A stretch of DNA of 64,000 bases, from NCBI GenBank assembly GCA_963765955.1, contig CAVXYA010000006.1, positions 1-64,000 on the forward strand, read 5' to 3'. This stretch comes from JAXDMK01 sp963765955 (GTDB lineage Bacteria; Actinomycetota; Acidimicrobiia; Acidimicrobiales; AC-14). Made by a program: the position numbers and the translations under genes. Shown in pieces: positions 29,385 through 41,708 of this stretch (position 1 is the first letter of the stretch; each line of letters starts with the position of its first letter). Below the pieces are notes generated by a model. That model was not told the DNA's origin, searched no databases, and worked only from the letters and a program-made list of their open reading frames with translations.

Positions 29385-30367
29385 GACAGGATGCGGGCGA
29401 GCTCTTCCGTGCCGAGCCAGCGGTCGTTGACGTCGCTGGAGAAGACGAACCCGTCCTCCAGCGGCTTCCCGTCGGTCCACCGGGGCTGCTCCGCCCACCA
29501 GGGGTGCTCGGGGAGCACGACGTAGACGTCGCCGGCGTCGATCGTGTGCCGGCTCTCGTCCGCCGTGACCAGCACCTCGTGCAGCTTCTCACCGGGACGG
29601 ATGCCGATGATCTCCCGGGGAGTCCCCGGGGCCATGGCCTCGGCCAGGTCGACCACCCGCATGGACGGGATCTTGGGGATGAAGATCTCGCCGCCGGTCA
29701 TGTGGGTCAGGGCGTAGAGGACCAGGTCGACGGCCTGGGGCAGGGTGATCCAGAACCGGGTCATGCGCTCGTCGGTGATGGTCAGCTTGCCCGTCCGGAG
29801 CTGCTCCCGGAACAGGGGGACGACCGATCCCCGGGACCCGACCACGTTCCCGTACCGGACGCAGGAGAGCTGGGTATGCGACTGGGCCGCGTAGGCGTTG
29901 CCCTGGACGACGATCTTCTCGGCGCAAAGCTTGGTCGCGCCGTACAGGTTGACCGGGTTCACCGCCTTGTCGGTGGACAGGGCCACGACCTTCCTGACGC
30001 CGGTGTCGATGGCGGCGTCGACCACGTGCTGGGCGCCGAGGACGTTGGTGCGCACGGCCTCGAAGGGGTTGTACTCGCAGGCCGGGACCTGCTTGAGGGC
30101 CGCCGCATGGACGAGGACGTCGGCTCCCTGGGCGGCGCGCGACATACGCGACCGGTCCCGCACGTCGCCGATCAGATACCGCAGCTGCCGGTCGCCGAAG
30201 CGGTCGCGCATCTCCGACTGCTTGAGCTCGTCGCGGGAGTAGACGCGGATGACCACGTCGTCCCAGCGACTGGTGACGGCGGACACGAAGGCGTTGCCGA
30301 AGGAGCCGGTGCCCCCGGTGAGGAGGATCGTCTGGCCCGAGAGGTCGATGCTCGGAGCGTCCCCCAT
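29381..30367 (-). CDS. pseB: PseB-type UDP-GlcNAc 4,6-dehydratase (inverting)
   Basis: 328 residues. An extended SDR that starts the pseudaminic acid pathway. NAD motif TGGTGSFGNAF, then HAAALKQVPACEYNPFEAV with the catalytic-site lysine, and VNLYGATKLCAEK in the YxxxK position. PGEKLHEVLV is also typical. The start is the ATG at 30365-30367, giving the family length. An upstream ATG would overlap the sugar transferase end and is not preferred. Confidence 0.93.
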   Translation of the reverse strand: MGDAPSIDLSGQTILLTGGTGSFGNAFVSAVTSRWDDVVIRVYSRDELKQSEMRDRFGDRQLRYLIGDVRDRSRMSRAAQGADVLVHAAALKQVPACEYNPFEAVRTNVLGAQHVVDAAIDTGVRKVVALSTDKAVNPVNLYGATKLCAEKIVVQGNAYAAQSHTQLSCVRYGNVVGSRGSVVPLFREQLRTGKLTITDERMTRFWITLPQAVDLVLYALTHMTGGEIFIPKIPSMRVVDLAEAMAPGTPREIIGIRPGEKLHEVLVTADESRHTIDAGDVYVVLPEHPWWAEQPRWTDGKPLEDGFVFSSDVNDRWLGTEELARILS

Positions 30368-30434
30368 CAGTGGGTCGGCGGGCCGGTGAGGTGACGTGAG
30401 GGCATGAGCCAGAGTCTCCCAGGTGCGGTGAGCT

Positions 30435-31763
30435 TCATCGCCCACCGCGGCCGAGCACGCTCCGCAGCGTCCGGCCGGTGATGCGCAGGTCGAGGCCCAG
30501 GCTCTGGTGGCGCAGGTAGTAGAACTCGTACTGCAGCTTCTCCAGGGCGTCGCCTTCGCTGGCCCCGTAGGGGTACTTCACCTGGGCCCAACCGGTGAGG
30601 CCGGGGCGGACCAGGTGGCGCAGGCGGTAGAAGGGGATCTTGCTCCCCAGCTCCTCGACGTAGTGGGGCTGCTCGGGACGGGGCCCGACCAGCGACAGGT
30701 CGCCCTTGAGGATGTTCACCACCTGCGGAAGCTCGTCCAGGTGGGTCCGCCGCAGGAGGGCGCCGAACGGCGTGATCCGGGGGTCGCGCTCGGTGGTCCA
30801 CCCGGTGCCGGTCCCGGCGTCGGCGGGGGTCATGGTCCGGAACTTCAGGATCTCGAACTCCCGGCCGCCCTTGCCCACCCTCGTCTGGCGGTAGAGGAGC
30901 GGCCCGCGGTTACCGAGCTGGTTGGCCAGCCAGACGGCGGGGGCGATCGCCACCAGGACGACCAGGCCCCCGGCCGCGGCCAGGGCGTCGATGATGCGCT
31001 TCATCCGCCCGTACCGGGCCCGGTGGAGCTCGCCGATGTCGAACAGGAGCGAGACCCGCTCCAGCTCCGACAGCGGCAGCTTGCCCAGCCACTGGTCGTA
31101 GAACAGCGAGAGCGTCCTGATCCGGATCCCGGCCTCGTGCAGCTCGGCCGCCTGGGCCACGATCGAGTCGTCGTTCTGGGCCGCCCGGTCGAGCACCAGG
31201 GCGGTGGCCCGGGACGACCTCACGGCCTCGATCACCGGGTAGTGGCCGGGCCGACCGGTGGCCTCCTGGGGCGACAGGACGGAGACCAGCACCGCCGGCC
31301 GTTCGGGGTGCCCGTCCAGCTCGTCGCCCAGGTGCACACCCTCGTCGAGGGTCGCCACCGCCACCACCCGGTCGCGCTGCCCGTCACGGGCGGCGCCGGC
31401 CTGGGCCAGGGCGGACAGCACGAGGAAGTAGGGGACCAGGATGGCGGACGTCCCCAGCACCACGAACCGGGGCAGCAGGGGGGCGCCCACGACGAGCTGG
31501 AGGACCGAGATGGCCAGGGCCGCCACCATTGTCGAGCTCAGGGCCCCGAGGAACGACGACCGGCGGGTCCGGGGCAGGTCGGGGAGACCGGCCCCGTAGG
31601 CGGCGGCGCAGAGCAGGCCCATGTAGGCCAGCGACCAGGCGAAGCGGAAGGAGGCGGTGTAGTCGTAGGAGTGGGCCGTGGCGTGGGCCTTGCTGAGGCC
31701 GAGGACGACGAGGACCGTCCCCGCGACCAGCAGCGGACGGACCAGACGGCGCATGGTGTACAT
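30435..31763 (-). CDS. Polyprenyl-phosphate sugar-1-phosphate transferase (bacterial sugar transferase)
   Basis: About 442 residues. The N-terminal part has several membrane helices and a nucleotide-sensing-like region. The C-terminal catalytic domain has QTRVGKGGREFEILKFRTM, RTHLDELPQVVNILKGDLSL, VGPRPEQPHYV and RPGLTGWAQVKYPYG, the signature of WcaJ/WbaP enzymes. It should load the first sugar phosphate onto undecaprenyl phosphate. The start at 31763 (MYTMRRLV) is preferred; an in-frame start lies at 31850. Confidence 0.9.
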   Translation of the reverse strand: MYTMRRLVRPLLVAGTVLVVLGLSKAHATAHSYDYTASFRFAWSLAYMGLLCAAAYGAGLPDLPRTRRSSFLGALSSTMVAALAISVLQLVVGAPLLPRFVVLGTSAILVPYFLVLSALAQAGAARDGQRDRVVAVATLDEGVHLGDELDGHPERPAVLVSVLSPQEATGRPGHYPVIEAVRSSRATALVLDRAAQNDDSIVAQAAELHEAGIRIRTLSLFYDQWLGKLPLSELERVSLLFDIGELHRARYGRMKRIIDALAAAGGLVVLVAIAPAVWLANQLGNRGPLLYRQTRVGKGGREFEILKFRTMTPADAGTGTGWTTERDPRITPFGALLRRTHLDELPQVVNILKGDLSLVGPRPEQPHYVEELGSKIPFYRLRHLVRPGLTGWAQVKYPYGASEGDALEKLQYEFYYLRHQSLGLDLRITGRTLRSVLGRGGR

Positions 31764-31858
31764 ATCGGCCGGTTGCCCGTCCCGGTTGAGCCTTCCGGTC
31801 GAGCCCGGGGTTATCGGCAACCTCGGCCCCGCAGTTGAGGCGGGTAGCATCGGCGCTC

Positions 31859-32914
31859 GTGCTCGGGGAAGGGCGGCGGGCCGTCGCCGCCTGGGCGCTC
31901 GCCGGTACCGCCACCACCTTCGTCCTCCTCCTGATCGACGTGCGGGTGAGCGAGCAGGGGATCGTGCGGCCCATCCGGGCCGGGGCCCGGGGCCCGGCGG
32001 CGGAGGTGATCCAGCGCGATTTCCCGACCGCCGACCTCTACGACGACGTCGGCCTGGACGGGCAGCAGTTCTACGCCATCGCCCGTGACCCCTGGCACCC
32101 GGACGAGGTCGCGGCGTCCCTCGACAACGCCCGCTACCGCTACCGACGGCCCCTGCTGGCCGTGTTGGCCTGGGTGCTGCATCCCTCGGGCGGGGGATCC
32201 GGGCTGGTGATCGCCCTCGTGGTCGTCAACGTGGTGGGGCTGTTCGTCGGAGGCGTCGCCCTGGGCGCCCTCTCCCTGCGCCTGCGGGGGCCGCCCCGGG
32301 TGGCCGCCCTGTACCCGCTGCTGCCGGGTGCGCTGTGGTCGATCTTCAACGGGGTCGCCGACGGCCTCGCCGTCACCTTGTCGCTGCTCACCATCGTCCT
32401 CTTCCTCGACGGACGGACCCGGTGGGCGTGCTGCGCCGCCGTCGCCGCGGTGCTGACCCGGGAGACGGCGATCCTGGTGCCCCTGGCGCTCGTGCTGGCC
32501 ACCCGCCGGCGGTCCGACGTTCCGCTCCTCGTGGCGCCGGCGGCCGCTCTCGGGCTCCTGTTCCTGGCCGTGGGTGTGGCCGTCCCCGCCGGTGGACTGC
32601 CGCACGAGGGGCTGGTCCTCCCCTTCACCGGGCTGGTCGACGCCGTCCGGCACCGGTGGCTCCACGGCGACGAGCTCATCGGGATGGCGGCCACCCTGTC
32701 CGCCTTCGCCGTCGGCGGCTACGTCCTGGCCCGCGGGCGGGGTCCGGTGGAGCTGCGGTGGGTGATCGGCCTGCAGATGGGCTTCCTCACCGTCTGCAGC
32801 GGCGCCGTCCTCGGGGACGACTTCGGCGGTACCCGCTCCACGCTCATGCTGCTGGCCCTGGCCGTCGTCATCCTGGTGAGCTCGGCCCACTCACATTCGT
32901 CGCCGGCCCGGTAG
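31859..32914 (+). CDS. Multi-pass membrane protein, glycosyltransferase GT-C-like
   Basis: About 351 residues from GTG, with an alternative start at 31835. It has about eight hydrophobic helices. The first extracytoplasmic loop contains LYDDVGLDGQQFYAIARDP, which resembles the acidic loop of GT-C lipid-linked sugar transferases. An RRPLLAVLAWVL segment follows. The function is not established. It is divergent from the sugar transferase and converges on uvrA with 10 bp between. Confidence 0.65.
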   Translation: MLGEGRRAVAAWALAGTATTFVLLLIDVRVSEQGIVRPIRAGARGPAAEVIQRDFPTADLYDDVGLDGQQFYAIARDPWHPDEVAASLDNARYRYRRPLLAVLAWVLHPSGGGSGLVIALVVVNVVGLFVGGVALGALSLRLRGPPRVAALYPLLPGALWSIFNGVADGLAVTLSLLTIVLFLDGRTRWACCAAVAAVLTRETAILVPLALVLATRRRSDVPLLVAPAAALGLLFLAVGVAVPAGGLPHEGLVLPFTGLVDAVRHRWLHGDELIGMAATLSAFAVGGYVLARGRGPVELRWVIGLQMGFLTVCSGAVLGDDFGGTRSTLMLLALAVVILVSSAHSHSSPAR

Positions 32915-32924
32915 CCGGGAAGGC

Positions 32925-35807
<2,883 letters not shown>

Positions 35808-35834
35808 TCGTTCGAGGGTACCGCCTGAGCTGGC

Positions 35835-37394
35835 TTAGGCGGGCGGATCCGTCGAACTCGCGTTCGCCTGGGAGACGTAGGTGGTGACCCGGAGATCGAG
35901 GTCGGAGAAGAGGCGCACGGTGTCGGACGTCGTCGGGACGAAGCCGGCGACGGTGGGCGGGGCCGACGGGGCTCGCGGGTCCGGCGCCACGTCGACCAGG
36001 GCGAAGGTCTCGTAGCCGGCCTGCCGCACGACGCCCGCGGCCCGATCGAGCGTGCTTGCGTCGGGGGCCACCAGCCACTTGTGGTCGCCGTAGAAGCCGC
36101 CGCCGTCGCGGGGCAGGTGCTCGATGCGGGAGACGAGCACCGGTTCGGGGCGGGCGTTCAGGGCGACGGTGGCCCGGGCCATGTCGTGGGACCGCACCGA
36201 CAGCCAGGTGAGGCCGAAGGCGGTGACCACCGCGGCCAGCCCCACGGCCCCCACCTGGGCCGCCCGGGGCAGGCGGGTCGCCACCGCCACCGTGCCCACG
36301 ATGGTGAGGAGCGCCCCGCTGATCAGCAGGTACCGCCCTCCCCACTGGGCGGTCATGCCCCCCAGGTACTGGAAGGCCCACACCAAAGGAAGGGCCGCCA
36401 CGCCGATGGCCAGGACGAGCGGAGACCAATGGTCGCGGCCCCTCCACCCCAGGGCGAGGCCGACGGCGGCGATGGGTGCGGCGGCGAAGAACCCGGGAAC
36501 GAAGTCGGGCCCGGCCGCCAGTCGAAGGGCGTACAAGACGACCGCGCCCGCGCCGGCCGCAACGCCCGCCCGGCGCGTCGACGGGCGGGCCAGGCCGGCG
36601 GCGGCGATCATCACCAGCCCGAGCACGGCCACCCCCTCGACGAGGGCCCGGTCCTCGTCGTTGGACCGGAGGCTGACGGTGGTCAGCAGGCCCTGGCGCA
36701 CCCTCGCCGACGCCTCCGACCCCCCCAGGCGGGCAGTGTCGGCGGCCCGCTCGGAGCGGATTGTCGTCCCGACGGTGGCCCGCTCGAGGGCGGAATTGGC
36801 CAGGAGGGGGAGCACCGCGCCGGCGACGACGGCCACCGCCAGGGCCACCGCGGGGACGATGCGCCGGCCCCGGACGACGATGGCTACCCCGGCCACGGTC
36901 AACGCCACCGCCCCATAGACGAGGGCCTCGGTGCGCAGGGTGGCTGCGGCGCCGAGCAGCAGGCCGGCGGCCACACCCGCCTTCCACCCGGCCCGACCGT
37001 CGGCCGCGTCGAGCAGGAACACGACGGCCCACAGGACGAGGGCAACGCCGAGCGAGTGTTCCCAGAAGTCGAGGGCGTAGACGGCGAGGGGGGACAGGAG
37101 GCCGACGGTCCAGAAGGCGAGGGCGCCGCTGTGGCCGGGTCCGCCGATGCGCCGGGCCAGGGCCCGGGCGGCGAGGGCGGCCAGGATCGACCCGATCATG
37201 GGGACGAGCAGGGCCAGGCGGTAGCCGCCCAGCCGGTAGAGGGGGTAGGCGGCGTACAGGGCGGGGACGGTGGTGGCGTTGACCCACTTGCCGGCCAGGG
37301 GGACGGTGAAGACGAGGGGGTGGAGGTCGCCCTCGGGGTCCCATCGCTCGGCCCAGTAGCCGACGTCGGGATCGAGTCCGCCGTGGCCTTCCAT
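35835..37394 (-). CDS. Multi-pass membrane protein (GT-C/mannosyltransferase-like), N-terminus unclear
   Basis: 519 residues from the first usable ATG, with about ten helices. It is a paralogue of the next gene: both have an ARRIGG motif after the second helix region, an arginine-Asn/Thr-Glu-Ala loop (RTEALVYGAVAL) and WGGRY in the last third. The true protein clearly starts earlier. In-frame residues from about 37485 down read VVALLAIYVGLSFLNDPGGY, a natural first helix, but no start codon is available. One base inserted near 37491, or the tandem repeats upstream, have disrupted it. The function is probably sugar transfer to a surface polymer. Confidence 0.68.
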   Translation of the reverse strand: MEGHGGLDPDVGYWAERWDPEGDLHPLVFTVPLAGKWVNATTVPALYAAYPLYRLGGYRLALLVPMIGSILAALAARALARRIGGPGHSGALAFWTVGLLSPLAVYALDFWEHSLGVALVLWAVVFLLDAADGRAGWKAGVAAGLLLGAAATLRTEALVYGAVALTVAGVAIVVRGRRIVPAVALAVAVVAGAVLPLLANSALERATVGTTIRSERAADTARLGGSEASARVRQGLLTTVSLRSNDEDRALVEGVAVLGLVMIAAAGLARPSTRRAGVAAGAGAVVLYALRLAAGPDFVPGFFAAAPIAAVGLALGWRGRDHWSPLVLAIGVAALPLVWAFQYLGGMTAQWGGRYLLISGALLTIVGTVAVATRLPRAAQVGAVGLAAVVTAFGLTWLSVRSHDMARATVALNARPEPVLVSRIEHLPRDGGGFYGDHKWLVAPDASTLDRAAGVVRQAGYETFALVDVAPDPRAPSAPPTVAGFVPTTSDTVRLFSDLDLRVTTYVSQANASSTDPPA

Positions 37395-37534
37395 CGCCCG
37401 GAGGGTGGCGACCTTGCCGCCGGTGTCCGATCCCAGGTAGCCGCCGGGGTCATTGAGGAACGACAGCCCGACGTAGATGGCGAGGAGGGCGACGACAGGC
37501 GGCGGCCAGGCGGGTCCAGTTGGCTCGGGCTTGG

Positions 37535-37612
37535 CGGCCGTTGTTGACGTTCCGCGTCGGCGTCGGGCCTTCGGCGGCCGTTGCCGGCGTCGGGCCTTCG
37601 GGCGGACGCGGC
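37535..37612. repeat. Imperfect tandem repeat upstream of the membrane-protein gene
   Basis: The unit GGCGTCGGGCCTTCGG occurs twice (about 37559 and 37586), together with repeats of GGCGGCCGTTG at about 37533 and 37573. The array separates the two GT-C-like genes and covers the place where the start of the downstream gene should be. Confidence 0.6.
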
Positions 37613-37652
37613 CCGATCGGCCGGATCGGTCGAGGTGGAGGGTGCCGGCGGG

Positions 37653-39401
37653 TCAGCCACCGCCGACGACCAGCACCTGCCAGCCGCTGCCGTCGGCCGC
37701 ACCCGACGCCCGCTCGACGAGGAGGCCGTCGAGACGGGGGAGGTCGGTGGCCAGGTCCCGGGTGACGAAGGTGAACCGCCCGACGCGGCCGGCCAGCGCG
37801 GCGAGGTCGGCGGGGGTCGTGAGGAGCCAGCGCTGGCTGTCGAACGTCGACCACGCCAGGCGGGGCATCGACGGCGCGGTGGTGATGACCACCGGCGCCC
37901 TGGTGCCTGCCGAAGCGGGGGGCGCGGCCTGGGCGACCGAGTCGACCAGCCGGCCGGTGAACCGGTGGATATGGGTGATGCTGCCGACGGCCATAGCGGT
38001 GAGGCTGAGGAGGCACACGACCAGCCCGATGGTCGCCCGCCGGGCCATGGCGGGGACCAAGCGCCGCCGGTGGTGGTCGAGACCCAGGAGCAGGACGGGA
38101 ACGGCCACCGGGATCACCAGGGCGAAGTAGCGCCCGCCCCACTCACCCGAACCGCCGGTGGAGTACTGGGTGGCCAGCACGCCCAGGGTGAACACGGCCG
38201 CGCTGACAGCAGCCAGGCGGGCCCCGACGGGGCGGAGCGCGTCCCGGGTGACGAGGACCAGCCCCGCGACCACCAGCGGGAAGGCGACCAGCAGGCCGGG
38301 GACCACGTTGCCGGGGTCGGCGAGGGTGGCAGTGACTGCGGCCGCGGCGGCCACGGCCGTCACCACCAGGAGGCGGCGCCCCTCGTCGGGCCGGCGGCGG
38401 ACGGTCCAAGCGCCGTACCCCACTGCTCCCACCATGACCAGCAGGGCCAGGCCGACGAGGGGCCGCCCGGAATAGGTAGGCGTCAGCCAGGTGAGGACGA
38501 ACCCGTCGATCCGGTCGCGGAGGAAGCTTCCTCCGGCCGTAGTCGCAACGCCGTCGGCGACCGGAGTCGCCCGGCCCCCTATCAGGCGGCTCGTCCAGAC
38601 GCCTTCGCCCACGTGGGCCACGGCCGCGACTACCACCGATCCGACGGCCACGGTGAGGGCCGGCAGGCGGGGACGGGCCCGGACCGCGACCACGGCGGCG
38701 GCAACGCCCAGGCCCACAGCCAGGAACACGGCCTCGTTGCGAAGCAGGACGGCGGCCGCGATGCACGGAGGAACGGCGACCGCCGCGATCAGCGTCGACC
38801 GGCGCTCGACGGCCACGACCGCAGCCAGCACGGCCGCCCCTGCGGCGGCGGCGCCGAGGGTGTGGGCGATGACCAGGTAGCCGTCGAGGAGGAGGGGGCT
38901 GAACAAGCCGACGGCCCAGAGCGCGGGCCGGGCCAGGGACGGTCCGCCGATCCGGCGGGCGAGGGCGGCGGCCACCCCGGCCGCGGCCAGGGTGCCGGCC
39001 AGTGAGAGGGCGACCATGGCCGCCGTCCCGCCCAGTCCTTCGGCGGCGGCCAGGAGCAGTGCGTAGAGGGGATGCTTGGCGAACGGGGCGTTGCCGTCGC
39101 GCCCCTGCTCGGAGAGCTCGAGCGGGTAGTGACGGCCCTCGGGGTCGGCCTCGGGGAACGGATGCTCGACGATCCATCCCCCGCCCTCGGCCAGCGAACG
39201 GGCCTGGATGATCGCCGCCCCCTCGTCGGCCGAGAACGAGGCGCCCGTGCCGATGAGGGGCACCAACGCGATCAGGATCACGGCCAAGGCGGCCAGGTGG
39301 GCTCGCAGGGGGGCCTGCCAGGCGACCTGCCACCAGGCGGCGGCCCTTTCCCGACCGGGCGGGGGTGGTGGCGTCGGGGGACGGCTGTCGACGACGGTCA
39401 T
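37653..39401 (-). CDS. Multi-pass membrane protein (GT-C-like), paralogue of the neighbour
   Basis: About 582 residues from the ATG at 39401, with a proline-rich cytoplasmic start and about eleven helices. The first loop has GTGASFSADEGAAIIQARSL, resembling the acidic loop of GT-C enzymes. ARRIGGPSLARPALW and EWGGRYFALVIP match features of the adjacent protein. The C-terminal periplasmic-type domain contains RFTFVTRDLATDLPRLDG. A lipid-linked glycosyltransferase role is plausible. It lies 80 bp downstream of uvrB on the same strand. Confidence 0.72.
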   Translation of the reverse strand: MTVVDSRPPTPPPPPGRERAAAWWQVAWQAPLRAHLAALAVILIALVPLIGTGASFSADEGAAIIQARSLAEGGGWIVEHPFPEADPEGRHYPLELSEQGRDGNAPFAKHPLYALLLAAAEGLGGTAAMVALSLAGTLAAAGVAAALARRIGGPSLARPALWAVGLFSPLLLDGYLVIAHTLGAAAAGAAVLAAVVAVERRSTLIAAVAVPPCIAAAVLLRNEAVFLAVGLGVAAAVVAVRARPRLPALTVAVGSVVVAAVAHVGEGVWTSRLIGGRATPVADGVATTAGGSFLRDRIDGFVLTWLTPTYSGRPLVGLALLVMVGAVGYGAWTVRRRPDEGRRLLVVTAVAAAAAVTATLADPGNVVPGLLVAFPLVVAGLVLVTRDALRPVGARLAAVSAAVFTLGVLATQYSTGGSGEWGGRYFALVIPVAVPVLLLGLDHHRRRLVPAMARRATIGLVVCLLSLTAMAVGSITHIHRFTGRLVDSVAQAAPPASAGTRAPVVITTAPSMPRLAWSTFDSQRWLLTTPADLAALAGRVGRFTFVTRDLATDLPRLDGLLVERASGAADGSGWQVLVVGGG

Positions 39402-39480
39402 CCGTGAAGGTATCGACCGCCGCACGGCCCGGCCTGAGCCCGGCCTGCCCGAATCCGCCGACGGATCCGCCGACTGGGGC

Positions 39481-41526
39481 TCACGCGGGGGCCGGCTTGA
39501 GCCCCTGCTCCATCTCCTTCAGCTCCCGCTTGAGGTCGTGGACCTCGTCCCGCAGGCGGGCCGCGTACTCGAACCGGAGGTCGGCGGCCGCCTCCTTCAT
39601 CTCCTCCTCGAGGGTCTGGATGAGGCGGGCCAGCTCGTCGCGGGGCAGCTCGGCGAAATCGGACCGGATGCGGTCGCGCTTGCGCGAGCGGCGGTCCTTG
39701 CCCGGGGCGGGCGACTTGCCGTCGCCCTCCGGACGCAGGGTGGCGAGGATGTCGGTGACCGCCTTGCGGATCGTCTGGGGGTCGATGCCGTGCTCGATGT
39801 TGTAGGCCTGCTGCACGCCCCGGCGGCGGTTGGTCTCGGAGATGGCCCGCTGCATGGAGTCGGTGACCTTGTCGGCGTACATCACCACCTGCCCGTCGAC
39901 GTTGCGGGCGGCCCGGCCGATGGTCTGGATGAGCGACGTCTCGCTGCGGAGGAAGCCCTCCTTGTCGGCGTCGAGGATGCACACCAGGCTGACCTCGGGC
40001 AGGTCGAGGCCCTCCCGCAGCAGGTTGATGCCGACCAGGACGTCGAACTCGCCCAGCCGCAGGTCGCGCAGGATCTCGATGCGCTGCACGGTGTCGACGT
40101 TGCTGTGCAGGTACCGCACCCGCACGCCCAGCTCGAGCAGGTAGTCGGTGAGGTCCTCCGCCATCTTCTTGGTGAGGGTGGTGACGAGGATCCGGTCGCC
40201 CTTCTCCGTCCTGGTCTTGATCAGGTCCATGAGGTCGTCGATCTGGCCCTTGGTGGGCTTGACCACCACCTCGGGGTCGACCAGGCCGGTGGGCCGCACG
40301 ACCTGCTCCACCACCTGGGTGGACTGGGCCAGCTCGTAGGCGGAGGGCGTGGCCGACAGGAAGACGCACTGGTTGACCCGGTCGTACCACTCGTCGAAGC
40401 GCAGGGGACGGTTGTCGGCCGCCGACGGGAGGCGGAAGCCGTGGTCGACGAGGGTCTCCTTGCGGGAGCGGTCGCCCTGGTACTGGCCGTGGAGCTGGGG
40501 GACGGTGACGTGCGACTCGTCGACCACCAGGAGGAAGTCCTTGGGGAAGAAGTCGAGCAGGGTGCTCGGGGCCTCGCCCGGCGCCCGGCCGTCGATGTGG
40601 CGGGAGTAGTTCTCGATGCCGTTGCAGAAGCCGACCTCCTGCATCATCTCCAGGTCGTACTGGGTGCGCATGCGCAGGCGCTGGGCCTCGAGCAGCTTGC
40701 CCTCGTTCTCGAACCACTTCAGCCGATGCTGGAGCTCCTCCTCGATCTGGACGATCGCCCGCCGCATGCGCTGCTCGCCGGCCACGTAGTGGGTGGCGGG
40801 GAAGATCTCCAGCTCCTTGATGTCGGCGATGAGCTCGCCGGTGAGGGGGTCGACCCGGCTGATGCGCTCGACCTCGTCGCCGAACAGCTCGATGCGCACG
40901 CCCATCTCGTCGTAGGCGGGGAAGACCTCGATGGTGTCGCCCCGCACCCGGAACTTGCCCCGGACGAAGTTGACGTCGTTGCGCTCGTACTGCATGTCGA
41001 CCAGGCGGCCGAGGATGGCTCGCTGGGGGTGCTCCTCCCCCGGCTGGAGCCGCAGGACCTGCTTGCTGTACTCCTCGGGCGACCCCAGGCCGTAGATGCA
41101 CGACACGCTGGCGACCACGATCACGTCTCTTCTGGCGAGCAGTCCGGACGTGGCGCTGTGCCGGAGGCGGTCGATCTCGTCGTTGATCGACGAGTCCTTC
41201 TCGATGTACGTGTCGCTCGAGGGGATGTAGGCCTCGGGCTGGTAGTAGTCGTAGTAGGAGACGAAGTACTCGACCCGGTTGTCGGGGAAGAACTCCTTGA
41301 ACTCGTTGGCCAGCTGGGCCGCCAGCGACTTGTTCGGCGCGATGACGAGCGTCGGCTTCTGGACCTTCTCGATGGTCCAGGCGATGGTGGCCGACTTGCC
41401 GCTGCCGGTGATGCCGAGGAGCGTCTGGAACCGGTCGCCCCGCTCGATGCCGCGGGCCAGGCCCTCGATCGCCTTGGGCTGGTCGCCCGCCGGCTCGAAG
41501 TCGCTCACAACCCTGAAGGGAGGCAT
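39481..41526 (-). CDS. uvrB: UvrABC excinuclease subunit B
   Basis: 681 residues. Central helicase-like subunit of nucleotide excision repair. Walker A GITGSGKSATIAW, the DNA-wrapping beta-hairpin FVSYYDYYQPEAYIP, DEAD-like VVDESH, and helicase motifs TIGRAARN. A UVR domain for UvrC contact closes the protein (LIQTLEEEMKEAAADLRFE). The start is the ATG giving MPPFRVVSDFEPAGDQ, the usual beginning. The first 48-bp palindrome lies 40 bp upstream. Confidence 0.98.
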   Translation of the reverse strand: MPPFRVVSDFEPAGDQPKAIEGLARGIERGDRFQTLLGITGSGKSATIAWTIEKVQKPTLVIAPNKSLAAQLANEFKEFFPDNRVEYFVSYYDYYQPEAYIPSSDTYIEKDSSINDEIDRLRHSATSGLLARRDVIVVASVSCIYGLGSPEEYSKQVLRLQPGEEHPQRAILGRLVDMQYERNDVNFVRGKFRVRGDTIEVFPAYDEMGVRIELFGDEVERISRVDPLTGELIADIKELEIFPATHYVAGEQRMRRAIVQIEEELQHRLKWFENEGKLLEAQRLRMRTQYDLEMMQEVGFCNGIENYSRHIDGRAPGEAPSTLLDFFPKDFLLVVDESHVTVPQLHGQYQGDRSRKETLVDHGFRLPSAADNRPLRFDEWYDRVNQCVFLSATPSAYELAQSTQVVEQVVRPTGLVDPEVVVKPTKGQIDDLMDLIKTRTEKGDRILVTTLTKKMAEDLTDYLLELGVRVRYLHSNVDTVQRIEILRDLRLGEFDVLVGINLLREGLDLPEVSLVCILDADKEGFLRSETSLIQTIGRAARNVDGQVVMYADKVTDSMQRAISETNRRRGVQQAYNIEHGIDPQTIRKAVTDILATLRPEGDGKSPAPGKDRRSRKRDRIRSDFAELPRDELARLIQTLEEEMKEAAADLRFEYAARLRDEVHDLKRELKEMEQGLKPAPA

Positions 41527-41565
41527 CGCCACCAGGGTACGACGAGCCTGAGACAACGAACTCCG

Positions 41566-41613
41566 AACCGGTGACGGTGCGGGGTGTCCTGGCGCCTCCC
41601 AACGTCACCAGTT
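41566..41613. repeat. 48-bp palindromic repeat, copy 1
   Basis: The arms are AACCGGTGACG and CGTCACCAGTT, with one mismatch. The GC-rich centre holds CCTGGCGCC. It lies between uvrB and the DUF559 gene, 14 bp from copy 2. Confidence 0.85.
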
Positions 41614-41627
41614 CCCCGACCCACGCG

Positions 41628-41675
41628 AACTGGTGACGGCGCGGGGCGTCCTGGCGCCTCCGAACGTCACCAGTT
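41628..41675. repeat. 48-bp palindromic repeat, copy 2
   Basis: The arms AACTGGTGACG and CGTCACCAGTT are perfectly complementary over 11 bp, and the centre contains GCGGGGCGTCCTGGCGCC. It ends 33 bp before the ATG of the DUF559 gene. Confidence 0.88.
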
Positions 41676-41708
41676 GCCTGGGGGCTTGCGCGCCTGCGAC
41701 CATACAAC

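Noticed and set aside
39208..41574. A 788-codon plus-strand open frame opposite uvrB
   Set aside because: Antisense shadow of uvrB; composition is biased and no start signal or family is visible.
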